Source: Ceratorhiza oryzae-sativae (Eukaryota; Basidiomycota; Agaricomycetes; Cantharellales; Ceratobasidiaceae). From it: DNA of 64,000 nt. The stretch is taken from assembly GCA_030998015.1 (NCBI GenBank), contig JARWMV010000008.1, positions 186,001-250,000 on the forward strand, written 5' to 3'. Each line of letters begins with the position of its first letter. The stretch's first letter is position 1. Made by a program: the position numbers and the translations under genes. Shown piece after piece: positions 1-12,445 of the stretch. The notes beneath the pieces are model-generated. The model searched no databases and was not told the DNA's origin. It saw only the letters and a list, made by a program, of their open reading frames with translations.

Positions 1-34
1 CGTATTGAATGCCTTACTGACTGCGTGACGACAG

Positions 35-437
35 ATGCCGCAAAAAGATGAAGCGTGTTGAACGCCGTGGAACAGCCGATGCCAGCATGCTCGCGTCGGG
101 TCTTGGACCTTTGCCTCTGCATCAGCACTCGTTCCATTCCCAGTCACAGTCCCAGACCCAGCCGACGCAACCTCAGGCCCAGTCTCAACTTTCTCAGACC
201 CAGCTTGGAACCCAATATTCGCCTCAGCGCTGGGCTGCAACCAATGGTCGATACGAGGATAATGGCCCACGTGGCGAAAAGCGCTACGATCTGCTGCCTA
301 GTCATTATGGAAATGGTACCGACGCTCCCACTGGCGAGGACGACAGGCGCAAGCCGCCCGCTGCTGCTGGTGGGCGAAAGAGGGAAGAAGTTGTCGAGGT
401 TGGCGCCCCAAAGGAGGCTCCTGCCGTCGAGGCCTAG
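35..437 (+). CDS. Terminal exon of an unknown Q/S/T-rich protein (5' part outside window)
   Basis: The exon begins after CTGAC (branch-point like) and an ACAG acceptor at about 31-34 and reads to a TAG at 435-437. The frame is closed upstream of the acceptor, so this is the last exon and not a whole gene. The peptide has a run rich in Gln, Ser, Thr and Pro (about residues 25-55) followed by a charged, Gly/Pro/Ala-rich tail. No domain is recognised. It converges on RPB7. Low complexity makes any function call unsafe; it could be the disordered tail of a regulator. Confidence 0.5.
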
Positions 438-1189
438 AGGAAATCTGCTCGGTTTATGTCGTTTATGACTTGTCTCTGTTCTGGCGATAGATTATGCTGT
501 TTTACGTCCTTGTTGTATGGTCGTTTTATTCGTTTCTTGGCTCTCTATTACCTAGTCTTTTTTTTCGTTGGACCTCGTTATGCCCATTATGACCCCTCCA
601 TTTTCACTCGTTGCAGCCTCCCTCAATTTCATCTTCCTCGTTATCGTTTCCCTTCCCTCTCAACTCTGAGCTCAATGTTTTACACTAGTTAGTCTTGACT
701 GTGTCCTTGTAAACTGTACCCCCTTTTTTGTGTCTTGTATTTTGAACGAGTCGGAGAGAGGAATGATGAATATTTTTGACGTTTAATTATCGTGCCAAGG
801 CGGGTGAGTGTGGTGGGCCGAGGGGAGGAGGGAGGAAGGGAAAAAAAGGGGGCAAGCTTCGGAATCGGGCTCATCTTTATGCCAATTGAATAGAAGCACA
901 ACACTTGAGGAGGCTTGATCAAGCCACCGCGTATAAAAAAAAGATGTGCAAATAGAGCTGCGTTTGACGAAATCTAGCCTACTCGGCAGACGAGCTTGTT
1001 CGGAGATGAAACGGGGGCGTGAGATGGGGCTCAGGGGTTGCGATCAGGATGGGACCCAGAGAGAGGGGGAGAAAAGGGGAGAATAAAGATATGATACATT
1101 ATCGGCTGTGGGTACAGATAAACGGGGATAGCAGGAGTTTTTTCTTGGGCTAGATCCGGGATTGGTACCGACGACTAGAGATGATGGAT
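438..1189. other. Convergent intergenic region
   Basis: Lies between the 3' ends of the Q-rich gene (plus) and RPB7 (minus). It is T-rich just after 437, then purine-rich. I see no coding exon; it should hold both 3' UTRs and poly-A signals. Confidence 0.5.
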
Positions 1190-2153
1190 CTAGTCAATGA
1201 CGCCGAGCGAATCTTCTTTGATGGTTCCGATCGCAAACTGGTGACAGGCAATCATGTGAGTGAAAATTCATAACAAGTGGGAGAAGAAATCAAGGGAAAG
1301 ATGGAATGTGAGGTGAATAACAACAACGTGTGGTAGGGAAGATGGAGACGCACGATTTCTGTGGCGTCGACACGCGTTCCTACGATCTTTAGTCGAACAT
1401 GTGTGCCCTTGTCGATAATCTATGGTAGATTCCTCAGTTGAATGTTCCTCATGGCCGAGTCAAGGGAGAAAAAAAGCAGTCGAAGAAAGGAACAGGGCGA
1501 CAAACACACCTGGTCATCAGACGCAAACGATGGCGGGTTCGAGTTGGGATCAAACTTCATATCGGGATGTATAAGCTACATTCCAGTCGTGTTAATTTTT
1601 TTGTCTCCCCCTTTGTCAATGAAGAACCTTACGTGGCTCGAGACAAACACCTGCAGGGGGCCGACTTCTGCAAAGAACCCCATCTGTCAAAGGCACTTCA
1701 ATACATGTTCCCCCCCTCTCAAGACATAGGAAGCAACAAGAACACAAGGGCCGCACCTTGTTCACGTTTGTGACCACGCCATCAACGACCTCGCCCTTGA
1801 ACGGTTTGAACACGATTGCTCGGTATTTGGTCACAAACTCGGCTTGTCCTGTCCCGCTCATCACCATGCCCTGCCGCTCTTCTCAGTCCGTTTGTTCGTC
1901 GGAATTGGATTTTTTTGGGTCTCACCTTTCCGACATCGACGATGCCCAATACAGCAATAATGTACCCAAACCGCCCGGAACACGTTCCTTCAACGTCCGA
2001 GTAGAGCTTCGACTCGAGGTACTGGGTCATCCGGGGCCCGAAATACGACGGATGGAGCAATATCCGGTGCGTGAGCTCTTTCTGTGCATCTCAAAATAGA
2101 GCATCAGTTGGAATTTGGGCGTGTCAAGTGAGGTGTCCTACGATGAAGAACAT
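1190..2153 (-). CDS. RPB7: RNA polymerase II subunit RPB7, seven exons, 170 aa
   Basis: RPB7 pairs with RPB4 to form the stalk of nuclear RNA polymerase II; it contacts nascent RNA and general initiation factors. Seven exons join in frame: 2153-2142, 2081-1926, 1870-1757, 1683-1633, 1575-1510, 1419-1354 and 1237-1190, all with GT..AG introns of 49-116 nt. The protein starts [20 protein letters not shown]. It then carries the diagnostic segments [12 protein letters not shown] (N-terminal RNP-like domain), [17 protein letters not shown] at the domain junction, and [10 protein letters not shown] and [15 protein letters not shown] in the C-terminal OB fold. The length matches the family (about 170-175 aa). 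The first exon codes for only four residues, which simple ORF calling misses. The sequence looks intact. It is transcribed away from the neighbouring minus-strand gene's 3' end, about 280 bp upstream, so its promoter must lie in that short gap. Confidence 0.96.
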
Positions 2154-2434
2154 GGTGGCTGGAAGCAAGTGAAATCCGGGCGCTTAGTGCACAAACAACA
2201 AGTTATATTTTAAGTTCGGTCATCAATTCTCATCGCGTTCGGAGGGCGTTAAATTAATATACACAACGGACTCGCAATCACTGATTCGTGTACGTCGAGA
2301 GCAAAAAAGATAGATGTGATGCAGGGAGATGGAAACAAGACGACGTGAGGAGGGTGTACAATTGCATACGAACGGTCCGGGGGGGAACTGATTAGGATAA
2401 CGAACAAAGATGCACCCAAGGGTGCGCAATAGAT

Positions 2435-5400
2435 TTAAGAACTAGACTGAGCCGGAACACTTTTGTTGGCAAGTAGAGTGCTGTTCGAGAAGGGTTAGCT
2501 CCACTGCATCATCCCGTGAAAAACCGCACTTACGTCAAGAGCTTTTCGATGCTCAACGATTCTTCCTTGCGCCGATTGCTCTCCTCCCGGTGGCGTGTCT
2601 CCATATCCTCAAACACGCGCCTCATTTCCTGCAAGCTGTTCACAGCCTTGTCAAGCGCCACGCGGAGTTCTTCGTCCGTCTGAGGATGAGGGATTGAAGT
2701 TTCGTCGCTTCCGCTTCCAATGCCGCCCTGGGCTGCACGTTCCTGGTTCTCGTGCATGATCTGATTGAGACGGTCATCGATGAGCTTCTTGCGTTGGCGG
2801 TCTTGTCGAGCACGGCGCAACGCCTCGGCTCGTTCGTGGCGCCGAGCAACAGATATCTCGGAAAAGACCGCTCGAGCTTCTTGGGCGATATGAGAATAGT
2901 GCGTGTCTCTCAGGATCGAGCGTGACAGCAACAGATGCGTCTGGTGTTGGTCAGGCGGAGCAGCGGCCAGAATCATCGTGGCGTCCGTCTCGCGATCAAT
3001 CTCTCGGAACTGGTGGCGACAGTCGTCAGACAAAGGGTACGGGCCCTTACGCCACGAGGCTACAACTCACAAGTTTAACCATCTGTTCCCACTTTTGCTC
3101 AAACCTCCTCTTCCTCTTGGCCGGATTCACGAAATACGACGGGTGGAACTCGTGGCCGAGCTCGTCGTCGTCACTCTCCTCCAGCCAGACTTCCTCCATC
3201 TCGGTCTCGGTCTCAAACTCGGTCTCGGCTGGTTCGTGTCGGGCGCCCTTGCCTTCGGTCTCAGCCTCGGAGGCAGTATCGTTCGGCACCGTGCTTTCGG
3301 GGCGGAACTCTTCCATGGCCCGACGTCGGCGCGCCATGCTCTTGGTTCCCAAGCGCGCCCCGCCAAATCGCTTGGGTGCCGGTCCAGGGCCATACGGAAG
3401 ACCCACTGGCTGGTGCGAAGGCGAGGACTGGGTGCTCTGGGGTTCTGCCACAGGCGGAAGGAACGGATTGTGCGAAAACGGCGAGGCCATGAACGAGCTC
3501 ACGACCGACGGCGCACGATACGGGTCCATCGCGTACGACATCTGGGCCTGGGCATAATTGTACGGGGGGTAGGCTTGCTGAGGATGAAGTTGGGTCTGGG
3601 CGTTGTAAAGACAGTTTGGGCGCGGGCCATGTGGCCCTGGGTGCCGTTGCGAATCTCGCCCGAGATAGCTGAAGGCGCGGTCGTGCTCGGAGTCGGGCGG
3701 GACGGGGGCCGAGGGCCGGGCATGAGTAGGATACCCTCGCGCATCCATCTGATTCGACGTCCATCCGTCGAGGAACGAGCCGCTGGCCGACGACGACAAA
3801 TCCTGAGGATACCCATAGTACCCGTTCTGGTTCTGGTGCTGTGTGTCCCGCCCGTTGACTTGCCGCCCGTTTATATGATATCCGTTCATCTGCCCCATCA
3901 TTCCCTGCGGTCCGGCCCCCATCTGCTGCAGCGCATACTGCGACTGCGCGAACCCCATCGACGGATACATCTGGCCATTCTGTCCCAAGTCTTGCGTATA
4001 AATATGATTAATCGTACCAGGATGCCCGACACTAAACTGGCCGTATCCGAATCGCGGATAGCCGTCGTTTGGGAGCGGCACCGACGGCGAACGAGGAGTC
4101 TTGAGGTCCTCGGCCTCGGAGCTGCCCAGATCCTGTGTTGCCTCGGGTCCCCGCCGACGCGACCGGCGCAGGCACGGGCGATCGCCCTCCTGGACGGGCT
4201 TCGGGCGACTTGGTTATATTCTGGATCTGAGTCTGAATCTGTGGTTGTGTTTGCTGCTGCTGCTGCTGCTGCTGTTGCTGAGAGTAGATTGACGCTGGAT
4301 CCATCAAGGGCGGCTGAACTTGCGACTGATCGCCTCGTCCCCGCGATCTCGACCGACCGCGGCCCCGTTCGCCTTGAGGAGCTGCAGGCGGGGCAGCAGG
4401 AATAGGAGCCAAGCCAGGTGGAACCGGCTGAGGCTGGTTCGGATGCGTGAGCGGGTGCTGAGAATTCGTATGATTCGCCCAGTCCACGATGCTCTGCTCC
4501 GACTTGCCAGACTGGAGCATCGGCTGCTGGACAACGGGGGGCACGGGCTGCTGCTCATGCTCGTCATGATCGAGATCTTCGTTAAACGGCACAATCCCAG
4601 TTCCGGGCGCACGGCCTGCCCACTGGCCTTGCGCGACCGGAGGCGGAGGAGCGGCCTTGGGTTGAGTCGAAGTAGTATAGGTATTGTGGGACGCAGATCG
4701 ACCGCGTCCATAGGTTTGATCGTCGTACGTATACGGAGGAGTCGTGCCCTGTGCTCGCGGCATGTCTCGTCGTTGATCACCGGGATTGCCTCGGCACCGG
4801 AGACGGACCACGCCCCGTCTGGGACCTCGTCGGCGCGGGCGCGGGAGCAGGCTTCTCGGGAATCGACCTATTATCTTGGAAATCCAAATGCAAACCCGCG
4901 TGCGGATCTCGGATCGGCGGGGGAGACATGGTCTCGTATCGCGTGGCAATCGGCATCGTCGCCGTGCGTGCGATGCTCGGTGCCACCTGCTGTTGAGCCT
5001 GAACCGGAGCAACGCTCGCCGTGGACGTCTGGGTCGCAGGCTTGGGTCGACGAACCGAACCCTGGCGCTCCGGCGCTTGGCCTTGGCCCCAGTTTCCGTC
5101 CTTGAGCTCGATTGATCCCACACCCGTCCCGCGGTGTCCTCGATCTCTCTGAGACGTCCCGTCCCGCGCACCGCCGAGGTGAATCTTGCGTTCCCGGGCT
5201 TCGTCGTCGAGCTCTTCGGTGGGGGCAGCCGTCCAGCTCTCGGCCATCTTGGTTGGGCCGAGCACCGGCGCCTGGGTGCGGTTGGTCGGACGAGGATGGA
5301 GTGGGGAGATTGGCACCTGCTGTGGTTGTAAGATGCTGGCGAACCCGCCGAGCGCAGTCTGGATAGGACCCACGTGTTGTCCCAAATGCTGTTGCGTGTA

Positions 5401-7028
5401 TGGTGGACTCCGTATCATGTCCGCCAAGCGTGTAGGATCGGGCGAAGGAGGCGAGTCTGGGAGGGTCGGCAAGGGATTGGCCGAGCTCATGGTCGTGTAC
5501 GAGGTTCGACTCGCGAGCGTGGGCGGTGGCTCATAGCTGTTGTCGGAAAGACTCGAGGATCCTTGGGTGGTCGAAGCCATGGTGGGTGGAGGAGGCGGAG
5601 GGGCGTACGCCTGGCGAGGTGGTTGAGACGGTGAACCGGTTGGAACCGCTCGGGCTTGGGGAGAACCAGTCGAGGGCAGGGGAGGCGGCGAGGCTCGGTA
5701 TCCGCTCTGTTGCTGAAGCGAAACACGCGGGGAGGGGGCCGACGGAATGTGCTGCGCGAGCTGTTGATTCGTAAAGCCCGTCGGGGCCACGGTGCTATTG
5801 CTGTTCACGCCTGTGCCTCCAGTATTGTTGCCCACCGCAGCGGCTGTTGGTCCTGCGCTTCCTCGCTTGGGCTTGCTGTTCTCGCGCGTTGGGGTCACCT
5901 CTGCCCCGCTTCCCGCACTTCCTGTATCGTATGAGCCGGGAATGGTAATAGCGCCAGCGCCTACGCTCGAGTTGGCGGTCGTATTCGCAGTCGAGACCGA
6001 GGTCGGGGCGGTAGTGTGAGAGCTAGAAGTGTTCGAGTGGGCGGAAAGGGTGGGCGAACGGAGAGCCTGCTCGCGTTCCCAGTCGCGCTGTTCGCTGGAG
6101 CTGATGGGTTGAGGTGCGCCAGTGCCTATACATGTTTGATCAGGGTCGAGTGCGCACGTACGCAACGTGTTTGCGACACACGCAAGGAGAGGGGGAAAGA
6201 GGACAACGTTAGTCGTATGTAAAGCATGCAAATCAATGAAAAAAAGGGAGCTTGGGGGGCGAGCAGAGATAAAATGGGAGAAATGAGGTAGGGAGAGCCC
6301 GTTCTCCGTCCCCGTTGCCCGCGAGGCTCGGTTCGCAGTCGTCTCTGACCTTGGCCATTCATTGACGGCGTCTGGGTCTAGCCCCGGCGCCTCTATCCGA
6401 TATTACCGCAATCCAAATAATACCCGCCCGTGCCTTTTCACCTAAACCTTAATGCCAGCCCAAGCCCAAATCTCAAACGGGAATCGAGGCCCACTAGGCA
6501 GAAAGCGAACAACGAAACAAAGCACTCACGTCTGGGCTTGGGACCACCGTTGGTGACGGTGGCCATGTCCTGGACCTGCGGAAACGGAACCTGGTAGTCG
6601 GCCTTGGTGTCCATCTTGGCCTGTGCTCTCTTGATCTCTGTTCCAAAGGGGTCTTTTCGCGCGAGCGTGTGCTCAGAGCTGCGCGCGTCTTTCCTCGAGT
6701 CGTCTCCGATGTCTCCGGATATGTCGGCCGGGTTGAACGTGACGGGCAGGCTGTTTTCGGTTCCCCGCCGTGCGCGGTTCTTGCGACGGGTGTGGACGAT
6801 GCTGCCGTCGACCGAGTGGGGCGAATGGCTGCGTTCGGGGACATGTTGGGCGGCCGAGTTGATTGGGGGCGTGGTTGGGTTGGGTTGGTATGGCGGGGCG
6901 TTTGGGTTGGGTTGGTATGGCGGGGCGTTTGGGTTGAGATTCGTTTGGGACGGGGGGAGATTGGCCGCGGGGGGTTGGCCGTACCAGAGGCGGGTGAGCG
7001 CAGGATGTTGGAGCACGGACATGATCAT
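2435..7028 (-). CDS. Long low-complexity Q/P/S-rich protein, function unknown
   Basis: I do not recognise the family. Exon 1 (7028-6530) starts MIMSVLQHPALTRLWYGQPP and contains a tandem NPNAPPYQP motif. A 404-nt intron (6529-6126) with GTGAGT and GTATAG ends joins in frame to a long Ser/Thr/Pro-rich exon from 6125. That frame closes at 4777; the coding pattern continues one base over with a run of ten Gln at about 4250-4280, and shifts again near 4150 (…AEDLKTPRSPSVPLPNDG). Both shifts need a removal of length 1 mod 3. Short introns of 43-58 nt with GT..AG ends can be drawn, but none has a good donor. The C-terminal part is the best conserved-looking: EWEE-acidic stretch, KRKRRFEQKWEQMVKL, intron 3070-3010, then a charged coiled coil, intron 2523-2473 region (branch GCTAACC), and a short last exon ending at 2435. 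The make-up suggests a disordered nuclear regulator, which is inference only. Confidence 0.65.
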
Positions 7029-9213
7029 CCGCGACGCAAGGGGGGGAGAGACGAGGGTCAGCAAAGCATTCGCGCCACGAGAGCTGAAAGAGGGAAGGAC
7101 AGCGGATGGAAGACGGGGCCAGAACGAGCACCCACCGTGTATCTCAACGAGGCGGACGGACGCAGCCAACGAGGCGTGTGCGGGTGTGGCGGTGACGGAT
7201 GTGCTAGGGCAGCGGGCGTGGAAAAGCGGGGCGAGCGGGGCGGGGCGTATATCAGAGCGAGGCAGGCGGGAACGAGGCCGGCGCTGCTATCGATGGGCCG
7301 GAGCAGGCGTTCTGTGGTCTGCGCGCAATCGGAACCTGCAGGGGCCAAATGGGCTCAGTCGCATGCGCCAGCCACAAGATCGGGATCGCCGGCTGGGCAC
7401 GAGGCCGTCGCACAGTGCGGCAGACACGTGTCGATGCACAATCCAGCCAGGTGATCGGGGTCTGCAAATAGGGGCGCACTCACCGAGATGGGCGTGGTCG
7501 GGCGGCACAGGCGGTGGCGACAGCGGTGCACAGCGCAGCAGGCGGGCTCGTCGTCGGTTGCGGTCGAAAAGAAAGAGTAGCGAGCTCGAAAAAACCCGGG
7601 TTTTCCGGCTGATATACGATGGGATGCCGTGCGGAGATCACCACGCGAAGACTGACTAGAAAGGAAGGCCGAGCGTCAAGGGAGTGGCGGCCATTGTCCA
7701 GGGCGCATACGGTCGTGTGCTCGTCGCCAAACTCCCCGCGCTCGCCGTCGCCGTGTCGCGCGGTGCGACGGACAGCGCGGGCGGTGGGCAACGAGGATGT
7801 GCTCGTGCACAAGCGTGGGCGCCTATCGCCTGCCTCGAGGCAGCACAGTGCGGATCCTGCAGGTGGCGATCCGGCGCATGGCGTCACGAAAAGCGCGAAC
7901 TGCGCATCGACATTAACCCGCTTCAGCAGCTGCGAACCGGCCCACCCCTGCTTCTGTCACCCGCTGTAGGGTCGCACACATAAAAGGAGGCTTACCATCA
8001 TTCGCCCGCCCTTTGTTGTTCCCACCGAGACCACATCCCGACACTGTTTGGCCACGTCGGGATCCTGCCATACATACTCGCAAATCGCACCATGCCCAGC
8101 ACCGTGCGAGCACAGCGGCGTCGTCGCTGCCAGCCGTGCCTCCATGCGCTCGTCGTTGTTGCGTTGTTGTCAAACAAAAGTTCAAGCCATCAGGGTCCAG
8201 GCGGCGCTTGCGTCACAACCTGCCCAAGCAGTGTCAAATAGAAGTCCCGCCCACTGTCATTTCGTAAATGCGTCGAGGATGTCAATCAGTGGATGAGTTG
8301 CATCGCCTACTTTAATCATTGTAAATATCTCTGCCCAAATTGTGGTTTGCCAAATCGCGCCAAAGATCCGTCCCATCCTACTCGACAAAGTGAATTTACA
8401 TGTCAAGTCTGGATTTAATTTAATGCTCGTCAACCGAGCGAAAAAAAAAGTTGCGTTGTATACTTGTCCTGTTCCGAGTATTGGCCCAATCGCTCAATCT
8501 GGGAGGTCTCAACGGTACATTCCTCCCAAATAGCATCCCTCGTTGATTTTTCGCTCTTCTAAACCCAGCATTCATCGGATAGACCCTGCCCAATCACAAG
8601 TGCGTGCAAGCGCAGGGGAATAACTTTGGCAAATGCATATGTATTTATTAGTACAAACCAGACTCTGAAACCCACCAAGAAGCGGCAAATAGAGCAACCA
8701 CCATTCTACAAGTACCCATCGGACTAGAGCACAGTGAAAGCCAAGGTGTACGCACTATACCCCGGCAAATTTTACTCGTTTACAGGCATCTCGGGGTCGG
8801 GCCCGACGACACACGCCTCGAGTCACAGCTGTGGAGCAGATCAGAGATTCGAGTGCAAATAGAAGCACAACAGACAGCATATCCACTTGAAATCGTACCC
8901 GCTAACGACCGCGGTCCATCCACCGGAACACTAGGGCTTCGCTGGCACCCAACGGCCAACCCCAGCACCATTTAGCATATGATAACCAAGTTATAGGAGC
9001 AACATGTCCAGGGAATTCAAATCCGCTAGCGTTCCGATCCCAAGTACAAATATGCTTGCTTCACACAATGGAATCCGCATTCCTCTGGTACGCTTGGGAA
9101 TTGGGAAATCTCAGCCAATGTTAGAGAAATAGTGACGGAATTACCCCATATTGTTCACCATGTTGGTGCAAGAGCAGATATCATCCGAGCCTCTTTAGGC
9201 GGTCGCGGGTTGC
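7029..9213. other. GC-rich upstream region, then AT-richer spacer, no gene supported
   Basis: The 7.03-8.2 kb part is GC-rich and full of overlapping chance ORFs on both strands. It probably holds the promoter and 5' UTR of the minus-strand Q-rich gene, possibly a 5' non-coding exon. From 8.2 to 9.2 kb composition drops and no frame shows a recognisable protein. Confidence 0.4.
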
Positions 9214-9663
9214 CTAGCACCCTAAGCCGCATGGATTCACAGCAATGACATCCCCACCAATTACGATGACTTCAACTCGGTCGTCTTCGAGTAGCGTGAA
9301 TGAATCGGACAGTGCTTCAATCCGCTTGTACTGGCATAGGTAACTGCGCAGCTTCTCGCCAGGAGCTTGATCAACAAGAGGCAATATCTCCAGGGTCAAA
9401 ATTCTATGAATTTGAACATGGTCTACAGGTCTTCCGGGGTACGTCCAAAGCCGGATATCGAGGGTCACCAGTTGGCGCTTACCCATGACGCCACGAAGCA
9501 AGCTTGTGCGACCACGCCGCCCAGATTGACTGAATCGACCAAGGTGATCACAGCCCTGTTCTCTCTCTACGTCTACGATGTTCTCTTGAAAATTTTGGAC
9601 TGTGTTGGCCCGGGTGACCTTTCTGACGTCTTCTCGCAGTAGTTTATCCGGCATTCGGGTCAT
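9214..9663 (-). CDS. Possible single-exon protein, 149 aa, unknown
   Basis: One open frame reads MTRMPDKLLREDVRKVTRAN and continues through a hydrophobic/charged alternation (VTLDIRLWTYPGRPVDHVQI, LEDDRVEVIVIGGDVIAVNP) to a stop at 9214. The even spread of charged and aliphatic residues and absence of low complexity look like coding sequence. No family is recognised. A GTAAGC donor lies inside the frame, but splicing there leads straight to a stop, so I keep it unspliced. It could be a fragment of an older gene. Confidence 0.4.
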   Translation of the reverse strand: MTRMPDKLLREDVRKVTRANTVQNFQENIVDVEREQGCDHLGRFSQSGRRGRTSLLRGVMGKRQLVTLDIRLWTYPGRPVDHVQIHRILTLEILPLVDQAPGEKLRSYLCQYKRIEALSDSFTLLEDDRVEVIVIGGDVIAVNPCGLGC

Positions 9664-10237
9664 TTTGTGGCTGTCCGAGTGACCAACAGACGCTGGTTTG
9701 TGGAAAAAAGGTTAAGAGTCTCCGGACATGTTGATATTCGCGGTAATTGGAGGCTGAATTAAAAATATCGAATGTTGAAGCATAGGTTCCTCTTTTCGTT
9801 TCTGGAGTAAACGCCAAGCCAAAGACCTCGGCGTATACAACCTCATTGGCAGGAGTTGCCCAGATTCCCCAAGAATAACATCAAAATGGGTGATATCTCA
9901 TGAAAGGGGCCAGATTTATTAATCGACGGAGAGAATGCGATGGATTTATTTAAGGGTATGTGTATGGGTAGGCGACTCATTCGGGCCCCGGCACGCTGAA
10001 CGGGGAGCGTCGATGGCCACTTATCTCAGCCCCGGAGTCTACCTATTTCGGTAATCAACGTGACTATATGCACAACCCCCCAGGGTTTTGTGGCCTAATA
10101 TGACTTCATTCTTCAAAGACCGTGCAAGTGATAGGGGGAAAAGGTGCAATAAAAAGCTGAGGGGGGGGGGCGCAGGATTCTCCCAACCGCGACCTTTGTT
10201 AAACCCTCCCCGGAGAATATTTACCAAAGTTCGCATT
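9664..10237. other. Intergenic region between divergent genes
   Basis: Separates the possible minus-strand ORF from the plus-strand membrane protein. Contains a G9 run at about 10163. The frame of the membrane protein stays open upstream to an ATG at 10088, so a longer N-terminus is possible. Confidence 0.4.
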
Positions 10238-12445
10238 ATGATGTTCTACTGTGCTGCCCTCGCCACTGCCGCTCACATCGTGTTGTCGTCCACGTTCCCT
10301 GGTTATGGCCATGTGGCGGACAAGGTCTTGGGGTAAGTCCTCTATCCCCCACGCGTGGTTCTCAGCTAACGCCGCCTTAAAGTCTTGTCGAGTACCCTGC
10401 CTATGCCTACCTCGCCTTTCAGTATGCTCGGCCAAAACTTCGCCCCCTCCTGTCCGGTCGCTTTGCGCGCCGTATGGTCCAGTCACCCAAGGACTACCTT
10501 GACCGTCGTCGTGTCGGACCGCGCTCCCTCCTCTCCGCCGGCTTCACTTTGGGTCTCTGGCTCGTTTGCAGGGTGACTCACGGGATGGGTATTGCCAACC
10601 CACTGTACCATGGGTATGAGAGTCTGGTTGGTTACTTGAAAATGTAAGTAAAAATAAGTTATCGGCAACTATGTACCCCTAACGAATTTCATCTTCGCCC
10701 TTCAGCATCCCAAGATTCCCAGCTTTCGTCCGTTCGGCTGCCTGGAATCTTGCGGACTCAGCTGCCACGCGCGTCGACAGACTATTTCGGCGTGTATTGG
10801 GGACTTGGCAAGGTATACTCGATTGCATCGACCGTCTGTTCGCCGAGGCCTGTTCAGAATTTGCCCGAGCATTGTGGCCATGCGTGGTGTTCCATACCAT
10901 GACCCGCCTGTTCCCCAGCCATGACTTCTCGATTCCGGCTTACGATTTGTCCATGTAAGTGTTGAGTAGGATAGTAGGTATTCTTTGTTATTGAAATACT
11001 AGGATTAGCGCATCAAGGTATCCGCTTAGCGTTTTGACCGGGATGGTCATCCTCGTCGTCCTTCGGAACGCATTCCTGAATGCGCTTTGGCTTGGCGGAA
11101 CGGCGTTTAGTTCGGTCACTTACATCTACGCCGTCGCCCTTTCGCGTATGGTTTACATCGTTGTGCCGGGATCTACGGTATGGCTCCTTGGCGTATTGCT
11201 GCCCTTGATCTGCGTGCCACCACACGCGTTGGTTCTGTAAGTATAGCGGCTCTGGGTGTTGTTTTAGTGGACGTGTTTGCTGATGTTTCCAAAATAGTTA
11301 CGCAAAGTATAGTACCCTTGCGCTCATTGTCCACGGGGATACACTGGCGTGCCAGTTGGTCCGGCCTCGCTTGTCCTTTCGAAGGCTGCTTAAATGCAGC
11401 TTTCGGCTGCTTCGGTATTGCTTTGCTCGCATGTGCCTGGCACCGATCCGATTGCTAGCCCGGCTCTCTATATCTGCTGGGTATTCGGTCTCGCGCCAGG
11501 CCGCACGCCTCGTTACCAGGATGCTCGTACCCGTTGCTCGATTTGGTTTATCCAAGGTCGTTTGTTGGACATCGAGTAAGTGCCACTGATTCACTTTGAA
11601 ATAGGCTAACTGGAACTTTATGGCAGGGATTTGCATTGCTGGAGGCACAGTGGTGGCTACGGGCGGCATGGTAATTTTGGCGGTAATCGCGCTAATCTCG
11701 GTGATGTGTTTGAACTTGCTTGTTCGACCAAAGGTAATTTAACTATTTACGATCATCGGAGCTTCACCATTAATCACGCCCTTTGTAGCTCCACTGGGAA
11801 GCGACCAAGAGGAGCTTCCTTGTGTCCTCGTCCGCCGGTTCAGTCGAAACTCGCTCCGACTCCCCCTCCCTCGAGCCATCTGAAGGCATACGTCGCCTAG
11901 CAATCCTCGTCAATGCGTACCTCGACGGCTCTATTCCGGCCGAGGTGATCGAGGAGCTCGAAGCTGGATTCGGGGTCACCTCTTCCATGCACGCCCCACC
12001 TGCTCCTGAGGTAGCATCCCCGCCTACCCCATTCTTTTCGGTCCCGACAACCCCAGTCCTCGCCCCTTCTCTCTTCCGCACCCCAGTCCCCTCGCTAACG
12101 GCAACTCTGCCCTCCGACTGTGCTCAACAAGAAGAGGACGAGGATATCCTGGCTCTCGTCGATCAGCTATCGAACGTCAAGCTTGCGCTCGACCTGGCCC
12201 GGGGCCCTCGAGAGATTCAGCATGAGGTCCAACGGTCGCCGATAACCTTCGAGGCGTACCGGCCGCGTTTGAATCCGGGTCCGGTGACTCCGCCTCGAAC
12301 AAGTTGGACATACCGCGAGTGGGAGAGGGGCGCGATCGCCTCGTTCTGCCTGGCTTTGGTCGCCCCGGCTAACGAGGGATTGCGGGAGCGCAACCTGGCG
12401 AGGGTTAACGCCGGGTACGTGGTGGACATGATTAGGAGGAAGTGA
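10238..12445 (+). CDS. Multi-pass membrane protein with soluble C-terminus, seven exons, 621 aa
   Basis: Exons 10238-10332, 10383-10643, 10706-10954, 11018-11236, 11298-11575, 11627-11733 and 11789-12445 join in one frame (1866 nt); most donors are GTAAGT. The N-terminus MMFYCAALATAAHIVLSS is a hydrophobic segment (signal anchor). Further hydrophobic stretches are LLSAGFTLGLWLVC, VILVVLRNAFLNALWLGG with VWLLGVLLPLICV, and a strong one in exon 6 (VVATGGMVILAVIALISVMC). A basic, cysteine-containing loop in exon 5 lies between them. The last exon is a soluble Pro/Ser-rich region of about 210 residues containing short helices (LAILVNAYLDGS, DILALVDQLSNVKLALDL) and a conserved-looking end SWTYREWERGAIASFC. 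No family is recognised. I chose the ATG at 10238 because it opens directly on the hydrophobic segment; an in-frame ATG at 10088 would add 50 residues. Confidence 0.8.

Noticed and set aside
2903..4405. 500-residue plus-strand ORF
   Set aside because: It is antisense to the Q-rich gene; composition (Arg/Leu-rich, no motif) is that of a shadow frame in GC-rich coding DNA.
6604..7659. 351-residue plus-strand ORF and several overlapping ones
   Set aside because: Shadow of exon 1 of the minus-strand Q-rich gene and of the GC-rich upstream region; no conserved pattern.
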